This document shows, piece by piece, positions 58,203 through 64,000 of a stretch of DNA of 64,000 nucleotides. The DNA comes from Ampelocalamus luodianensis (lineage: Eukaryota; Streptophyta; Magnoliopsida; Poales; Poaceae), in NCBI GenBank assembly GCA_036346255.1, contig CM070617.1, positions 25,657,080 through 25,721,079 of the forward strand, read 5' to 3'. Within the stretch, counting starts at the first letter, position 1. Each line of letters opens with the position of its first letter. The position numbers were made by a program, and so were the translations under genes. The notes beneath the pieces are model-generated. The model searched no databases, was not told where the DNA came from, and was given only the letters and a program-made list of their open reading frames with translations.

Positions 58203-58486
58203 AGAGGACGTATGCAAGCCGTCTTTTGGCCTTTGTGAATAGTAATTGATAGCTAGCCAGCTGCTGAGGAGTGAGGACAAGTACTAGAGCTTGCTCTATA
58301 GTTTTATTGGCGCAATCGATATTTTGGCCTTAGCTTTCCCACTCTTCATCGGTGGCCATGGGCATGGGCATGGTATATTTACTAGGGGGGCTAATCTCTT
58401 GAGGGGCTCGATAAGAATATGCTCAGGTACCGATCGTGCTAAATTACATGTCCAACGAAGCAATTAGAGACTTCAGTAATACTCTA

Positions 58487-58694
58487 CTTCCTCCATCACT
58501 AAATTTATATAGATTTTTTTTACACAATCTTTAATGCAAGATGTTTTTATGCACTACTGAAAATAATACAAACTATTATGAGCGTATTTTACAAGAGAGA
58601 TTTAGTGGCAGTATTTTCATATATTTATAGTCAGATCTTCAAAAAGTTGACGTGACGAACCTCACGATGACGTATATCTTGTGGCAGAGGGAGG
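58487..58694. mobile_element. Stowaway-like MITE, 208 bp
   Basis: It starts CTTCCTCCATCACTAAATTT and ends GTGGCAGAGGGAG, Stowaway-type CTCCCTCC-like termini in inverted orientation. It is flanked by the dinucleotide TA on both sides (58485-58486 and 58695-58696). The interior is AT-rich and non-coding. Confidence 0.78.
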
Positions 58695-58696
58695 TA

Positions 58697-59342
58697 TCTG
58701 TCACTAAATCCGGTGAAGTTTGGTTCAAATACACAAAATGTTAAAATTCACAATAATTTTGCATGAAACAAACGGGGCCTAAGAATTCTGTGTGCACATC
58801 ATGTTCTCGAAGACCAGATAACAGATGGGCCAACATAATGAACTAGGCCGGCAAGAGAGTAAGGCCATCTGAGAGGACTGGCCTCGTTCGCCCATTACCT
58901 AATTAGCTCTTCATCATTCCCTCTCAAGAAAAAGAAGGGGAATGGTTTTGCTATCTGTAAGTTTTTTTTTTTGTTTAGTCAATTTTCTTGACTTTTAGAT
59001 TAGCTTTGAGATGTGACAAAGACATAACCAAATACTCCTGTACAGTATACACAAAAGTTATGAACAGATCTTCATAGCTGGAAAATAACGATGAAAAATG
59101 CCAGTGTTCCTCGACACCAAATCTGATCTAAAGATGGTCTCTAGCCTACAAGAATGTATCTGACTGATTTATTTGGTTCAAAGCTTGATCACTTGGAAAC
59201 TGGCATGCAGCTAGCTGATAAAAAAAGGCAATAACCTCTCCCTTCAAGTTCCATGACAGAGTAGCAAGCAGCTGCATCTGCATACCCAATACAGGGTACC
59301 CTGCACTAGACATAATTAATCCGAAAGAACAGAAAACACGCC
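58697..59342. other. 3' flank of the CHX antiporter gene
   Basis: AT-rich, with no supported frame. It probably includes the antiporter 3' untranslated region on the right. Confidence 0.4.
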
Positions 59343-62241
59343 TCAGAAGCCTACGGTGCCACTAGACCATCTGCTATTGACCGTCGATGATGCCGCGCTC
59401 ATCCGGTGCGCCCCGGACGCCGCCGACGGCCGCTGGTTGGCATTGCTCACGTACTGTCTCACCGGGTCGCTGTTCGCGGCGGGTGCGGCGGCGGCTGCGG
59501 GCGCCCCGGCCACCACGTACTGCTGCACAACCAGCACCGACACCGTCATGGAGAAATCCGACGACACGAGCATGTCACCAATGGGCCCCAGCTCCGGGCA
59601 CTCCATCCAGTCCTCCAGCGCCGCAGTCATCGGCGACCCGGCCTCGCCGGGGCGCCTCCCGACGATGTACAGCTCGTGCAGGCTGTTGTCCATGCTCCGG
59701 ATGACGGCCACCGTCTCCTCGCTGTTTGCCACCACCTTGTCGGTGTACGTGATGGCGTCGTTGCCGTGGTTGCGCGCCCGAAACTCGCCGAGGTACTCCT
59801 CGTCCATCTGCTGCTCGCTCTTTCCTTCCGTGTTGATGGTGACCGCGCGCGAGTCCATGCCCGACGCGGCTGACCGGTAGGCGGTGTTGGAGACGGACCG
59901 CGCCCGGTAGTCGGGCGGGAGGAATCGTACGACGGTGAGGGTAACACCGGGGTGCTCGACCATCCTCCACGAGTAGGCGAGCGCCTCGCGGTCGTCAGGC
60001 CCGCCGAAGAAGAAGAGTGCCACGTGGTGCTCGGCGGCCATGCGCGCCGCGGCGGCGCTGAGGCCACGGTCGACGAGGATGGCGACGGAGCACGGGGAAG
60101 TGGCCAGGAGGCTCTCGTTGAAGCCGCGGATGGACGCGTTGATCGGTTCCATGCCGCCGTCCACCGTCTGCTGCTTGTGGAAGGGGAGGACGATGAGCGA
60201 GACGTGCTTGTCCTCGGCGAGCACGGACACGTCCTCGTGCATGGATTGGTACGGGGACACCGCCGCAAGCGTCTGGATGGAGACGCCTCCTGCCTCACAG
60301 AAGCACCGTGCTCTGTGTCAGCTTATGAAATGTTTGGTACGCATAGAGTTCGTGCAAGTGTGCATGTGCACTGACCAGTATGCCTCTCGTAGTTCTCGAA
60401 GGCGTTGAAAATGTGCTCCGTGACGGGGGGCAGGGAGGAGGATGAGCTGCTCCGGCTCTGCTTCGAGGAGGAGGCGGCGGCGGCGGCAAGCATGTTGGAG
60501 GCTCGGCCGGTGAGTTCGACGAGGTGGAGCGCGTAGATGAAGATCGGGGAGCGCTTGCTCGGGTTCGAGAGCTCGAGCAGCGAGAGCACGGACGGCACGT
60601 TGCGGGTGGTGTGCACGCATGCCAGCATGCGGAGCTCGCTGTCATGCCTGATGCGCTGCAGGTTCCGCCGCTTGTACCCGACGAGACGCCGCGACGGCCG
60701 GTGTACGCCCGTCACCACCGGCGTCACCAGCGTCGTCATCGCCACCGACACCAACACCATCACCGCGAACGACTCGTCATCCAACACCTACAACCCATGC
60801 ATTAGCGGCCATTACATATCAGTGCATGCTTAATCAATTGCTGATCGAAGGGGCGATTAATGTTTGTTTTAGTACCTCCTTGTCTCTTCCAATGTTGAGC
60901 ACGATCATTTCAACCAGTCCCCTGGTGTTCATGAGGAATCCGAGCGCGATGCCCTCACGGAACGGCATGGTATACAGCGCGGCGATGATGATGGTGCCCA
61001 TGATCTTGGCAAAGCTCGCCATGATGAACACGAGCACGAGCAGGCCGACGGTGATGGGGTCACGTATCTTGGCGACGTTGGTGCGCAGTCCGCTGATGGC
61101 GAAGAAGAGCGGGAGCAGCAGCCCGGTGACGAAGTCCTCGAGCTTCTCGATGAGCGCCACGCCGAGCGGCCCGCTCGGGATGACCAGCCCGTAGACGAAG
61201 GCGCCGAAGACGGAGTGGATGCCGATGGCGTCGGTGCACACGCCCGCGAGCATGACGCCGGTGAGGATGAGGGAGACTTGCATGTCGCTGACGCCCTCGC
61301 CCTCTGGGATGCGGTGAATGAGCCACCACATCACGGGGCGCACGACGTAGAAGCAGAAGAGCACGAAGACCACCCCGGAGAGGAGCACCCACAGGGACGA
61401 CAGCGCCGTGCTGTTCACCTCCGAGATGGCGATGGCGAGCGCGAGCAGGATCCACGCGCACATGTCGTTGACGATGGCGGCCGACATGGCGATGCGTCCG
61501 AGCTCCGTGTTGAGCAGCTTGATCTCGGCAAGGATGCGGGCGAGCACCGGGAACGCCGTGACCGAGAGCGCGACGCCGAGGAAGAGAAGGAAGGAGGCCT
61601 GGTGCACGTTCCGGGACACCTGGTGCCGGAATATGAAGGACGTGGCGATGCCGATGCAGAAGGGCAGCGCCATGCCCGCCACGGCGACGAACAGCGCCTT
61701 CTTCCCAGACCGCCGGATCACGTCGATGTCCATCTCCAGACCGACCAAGAAGAGGAAGTAGAGAAGGCCGAGGTGCGCCACCGTCTCCAGCGTGAGCAGG
61801 CTGCGCTGCGGGAACACCATGGTCGCCCAGATGCCCAGCTGCCCCATCACCGACGGCCCGAGCACCACGCCGGCCTACTTACACATACATTCGCGCATGG
61901 TCACAGCTCGCAATGCGGGTACTTAAGTGCAAACGTGGTACGTGAGGAGTGCATGCATGGTCGCTTACGAGGATCTCAGCGATGACGCGGGGCTGGCGGA
62001 ATGGCTTGAGAAGGAGGACGAGGAAGCGGGTGGTGACGACGATGACGGCCACCTGGAGGATGAAGAGCGGGAGGGAGAACTCGAGCGGGTTGACGCCCTG
62101 CCAGATGCCGTTGGTGGTGATCATCATGGGGGAGTAGCACACCACCGTGCTGGAGGCCTTGGGGCGCGTCGCGTTGCGGATCTGCGCAGTCACGTTCGTC
62201 GGCACATCGTCGGCGATCACGGGCGGTATGGTGGAGGCCAT
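59343..62241 (-). CDS. CHX-type cation/H+ antiporter (CPA2 family), 876 aa
   Basis: Four minus-strand exons join in frame: 62241-61969, 61874-60876, 60787-60376 and 60289-59343. All introns are GT-AG. The amino end has CYSPMMITTNGIWQGVNPLEF, typical of plant CHX proteins. Residues about 55-430 form the Na/H-exchanger membrane domain with some 12 hydrophobic helices, including FLFLVGLEMD, SVTAFPVLARIL and the ion-site pair Asn227-Asp228 (AAIVNDMCAW). The soluble tail (about 450-876) has the two-lobed domain of the family, with VSLIVLPFHKQQTVDGGMEP, SVAILVDRGL, FFFGGPDDREAL and LYIVGRRPGEAGSPMTAALEDW. Such proteins exchange K+ or Na+ for H+ in endomembranes or at the plasma membrane. It most resembles the CHX15-20 group. 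An in-frame ATG at 62361 would add 40 residues, but the family start fits MASTIPPV better. Confidence 0.95.
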
Positions 62242-62485
62242 CCTGGCGCATGGCACGCCCCGGGGCCCCTCACTGATCACTCGCTTTCCCTTTCTCGCGA
62301 TCTGTTGGTTGTGTCCCTGACTCCCTGTAGCTCTGTTTCTGGGAAGATGGGCAGATGGCAACGAGGCTGAGGCCTACGTAGTTTGACACTCCCAACATAG
62401 GCAGGAAGAAGTCAAACGGCAGAAACAGGGGGATCACCTGATCGTACGGTTTTCGACCGGTTGCCCGGGGACTTTGGAGTTGTTG

Positions 62486-62823
62486 TTTTTTTTTTTTCAC
62501 GAAATGGCACCCACGTGCTTTTCATATATCACTGAATAATGTAAAAAACATTTACAAGAGGAGTGTCAAGCAGACAAGTCCCTAAAGAACACAAAGCAAG
62601 AGGGAAAAAAAACACCAGCAAGCTACAGAGTAAAAACAAGATAACTAGCCTATGTCAAGACTTTGCAACGCTCGCGCACTTGCTTCGACTCATAGCTTGA
62701 ATTCTCCTGCTTCGACTCATAGCTTGAATTCTTCTCGCACCTTGAAACTTAAGGATCTTCCATCTGCTCCCATTCTCTTGAAAATTCTAGCATTGCGCTC
62801 TTTCCACACTAGCCACCATATAA
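62486..62823 (-). mobile_element. LINE 3' end with poly(A) tail
   Basis: On the minus strand from about 62815 the sequence encodes ERNARIFKRMGAD, matching the W(K)ERNARIF motif near the carboxyl end of plant LINE reverse-transcriptase proteins (zinc-binding region). The element ends at a run of 12 A (plus-strand T run 62486-62497). A 27-bp tandem duplication (62681-62707 and 62708-62733) adds nine residues in frame. Only the tail is present; upstream parts are replaced by the MULE starting at 62824. Confidence 0.72.
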
Positions 62824-64000
62824 GAAATTTTTTTAAAAAATAATATGAATTTTAAATATAATTAAAAAACAGTTTTTTTTTACAAAAATAGGTCATTGTC
62901 ACCAGTTGAAATGACGAAATTGTTCTGTCGTCGGCGACAGAACAATTTTGTCATTTCAACCGGCAATAGAAACCTGTCGCTAATTAAATTGGATTGGCGA
63001 CAAGTTCATGTCGCCATTTCAAATGGGAAAATTGTCCTATATTTAATTTTTAAAAATTTATGTGTGGAGAATTCAGCCTAAAGATTTAGTATATTTCACA
63101 AAGCTTGTTAGTAATACCTTGAAGTGTTTGTGTAGTTCGAATTCGAAATTGGAGAAGATAACAAAATGTGAATTAGAGAATGCGAGATCGGCGACGCAAT
63201 TTGGAACGCGAGTTCGGCGACGCAATAACACAAACAACCCCCTTCGAAGTGAAATAAAAAAATGGATTTAGGGTTGCCATGCACGCCGTTATCCCGATTG
63301 TATTGTTCGTGGATCCGATCCATTCGGGAAAAGATTCTGTAATATTTAATAGTTAAAATATTTGGGAAGAAAGATGTAAGTTTGAAAGACTTCATAATTT
63401 AATTGTGAATTGCATGGCGTGTTGGGTTTGGTTACGTACATTACAAATGCCAACATGCATGAATCAACAAACCGAAATATAGATACGATACATGTGCGCC
63501 TTTTTCAAATCGAAAAAAAGGTTGATTGGAATAAAATCAACTAGTCCTGGTGACCCATTGGTCCCTTCCCCTTGTCTCCGGACTGCCCGCGACGGTGGCC
63601 CGTCTCAAAGTCAGCAATGTTCTGCAAGACGGGCTATACGATTGAATGATGTTAGGATAGCGCAACGCAGGGCTAAATTAATAATCAGGATGCAAATTGA
63701 ACATAATTTACCTCTTCAATCTGGAGTATGCCTGGGCGACGGGAGCGCTACGACGGCCGCCGGTCTCACTTACTTAGCTTCCTATTCGGTGGTCCTCCAT
63801 CACCATCCTGGTTTCCTGGCCTCCTCCGGTGCCTTTTCAATAGGGTCGGGTATGTAAAGTTTTCAGCGTTTGAAGGTCTCGGCTCGTATCGCATAGTTCA
63901 ACATGTACTGCTGCTCGATGAACGCCCTATCGTACATGTCTGGGTCGTCGATCCATTGAAAGAAGTTGCATCGCATCTCCAATTTCCATTATGCACAAAT
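62824..64000 (-). mobile_element. Mutator-like element copy C, left part
   Basis: It starts GAAATTTTTTTAAAAAATAA, comparable with the left terminal repeat at 4910. It continues with the family subterminal motifs (CACCAGTTGAAATGACG and GTCGCCATTTCAAATGG, 62895-63030). From about 63490 it aligns with 5440-5960 of copy B (ATACATGTGC(A/G)CCTTT, then CCCTTGTCT and the GRF-finger region). It is more diverged from B than A is. The right end lies outside the window. Confidence 0.65.
63740..64000 (-). pseudogene. GRF-finger gene fragment in MULE copy C
   Basis: The minus strand at about 63970-63880 reads FFQWIDDPDMYDRAFIEQQYML, matching FFQWIGGLDKYDKTFIEQ in copy B position by position with conservative changes. 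A stop lies shortly after (following ETFKR). The finger itself would lie beyond the window edge. Confidence 0.5.

Noticed and set aside
56426..58207. A 5-bp target duplication for the miniature retrotransposon
   Set aside because: The flanking 5-mers GGGAG and AGAGG do not match, so no duplication is claimed.
59356..61985. Long plus-strand frames opposite the antiporter (e.g. 61215-61985, 59356-59880)
   Set aside because: They are shadows of the GC-rich antiporter exons, His/Arg/Asp-rich with no domain, while the minus-strand exons give a full CHX protein.

Overview
This is nuclear DNA of a grass, most likely rice (Oryza) or a close relative. The evidence is intron-bearing genes with GT-AG (and one GC-AG) introns, GC-rich monocot first exons, and a dense load of grass-type transposons (MULEs, CACTA, Ty3/gypsy and copia-type LTR elements, Stowaway-like MITEs, a tRNA-derived SINE and a LINE tail). 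There is no bacterial, organellar or viral gene organisation.

Layout. Positions 1-9515 hold two copies of a direct duplication (1-3151 and about 6360-9515) built around a Mutator-like element (MULE) family that carries decayed GRF-type zinc-finger genes. A third, partial family member closes the window (62824-64000). Positions 10054-15332 look like a solo gypsy-type LTR split by a complete 2,443-bp CACTA element, which itself carries a captured F-box/Sel1-like gene fragment. Positions 17621-23146 are a truncated Ty3/gypsy element on the minus strand (a very long LTR, a polypurine tract and an integrase/chromodomain end). Positions 23143-25310 are AT-rich tandem repeats with roughly 1-kb units made of shorter sub-repeats.

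The genic half starts at 27626. It holds a five-exon CYP714-type cytochrome P450 (+, 27626-32507; probably the EUI/CYP714D1 gibberellin-deactivating type), an eight-exon WD40-like gene (+, 34690-38802), a nine-exon cofactor-independent phosphoglycerate mutase (-, 44403-40206, 559 aa), a single-exon LURP-one-related gene (-, 51742-51107) and a four-exon CHX-type cation/H+ antiporter (-, 62241-59343). The P450 plus phosphoglycerate mutase neighbourhood agrees with what I recall of rice chromosome 5 around EUI1; this is recollection, not a search.

Between these genes lie a 4.3-kb MULE with long terminal inverted repeats and a broken plant-mobile-domain gene (46474-50776), a miniature LTR retrotransposon with 113-bp LTRs and GC-rich cargo (56431-58202), foldback and Stowaway-like MITEs, and a LINE 3' end into which the last MULE appears to have inserted.

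The five host genes are independent transcription units: hormone metabolism, glycolysis, ion transport, a defence-related family and an uncharacterised WD40 protein. They do not form a pathway. I see no convincing new multi-gene system. The most unusual items are the gene-carrying transposons, the higher-order AT-rich array, the miniature retrotransposon and the GC-AG intron.
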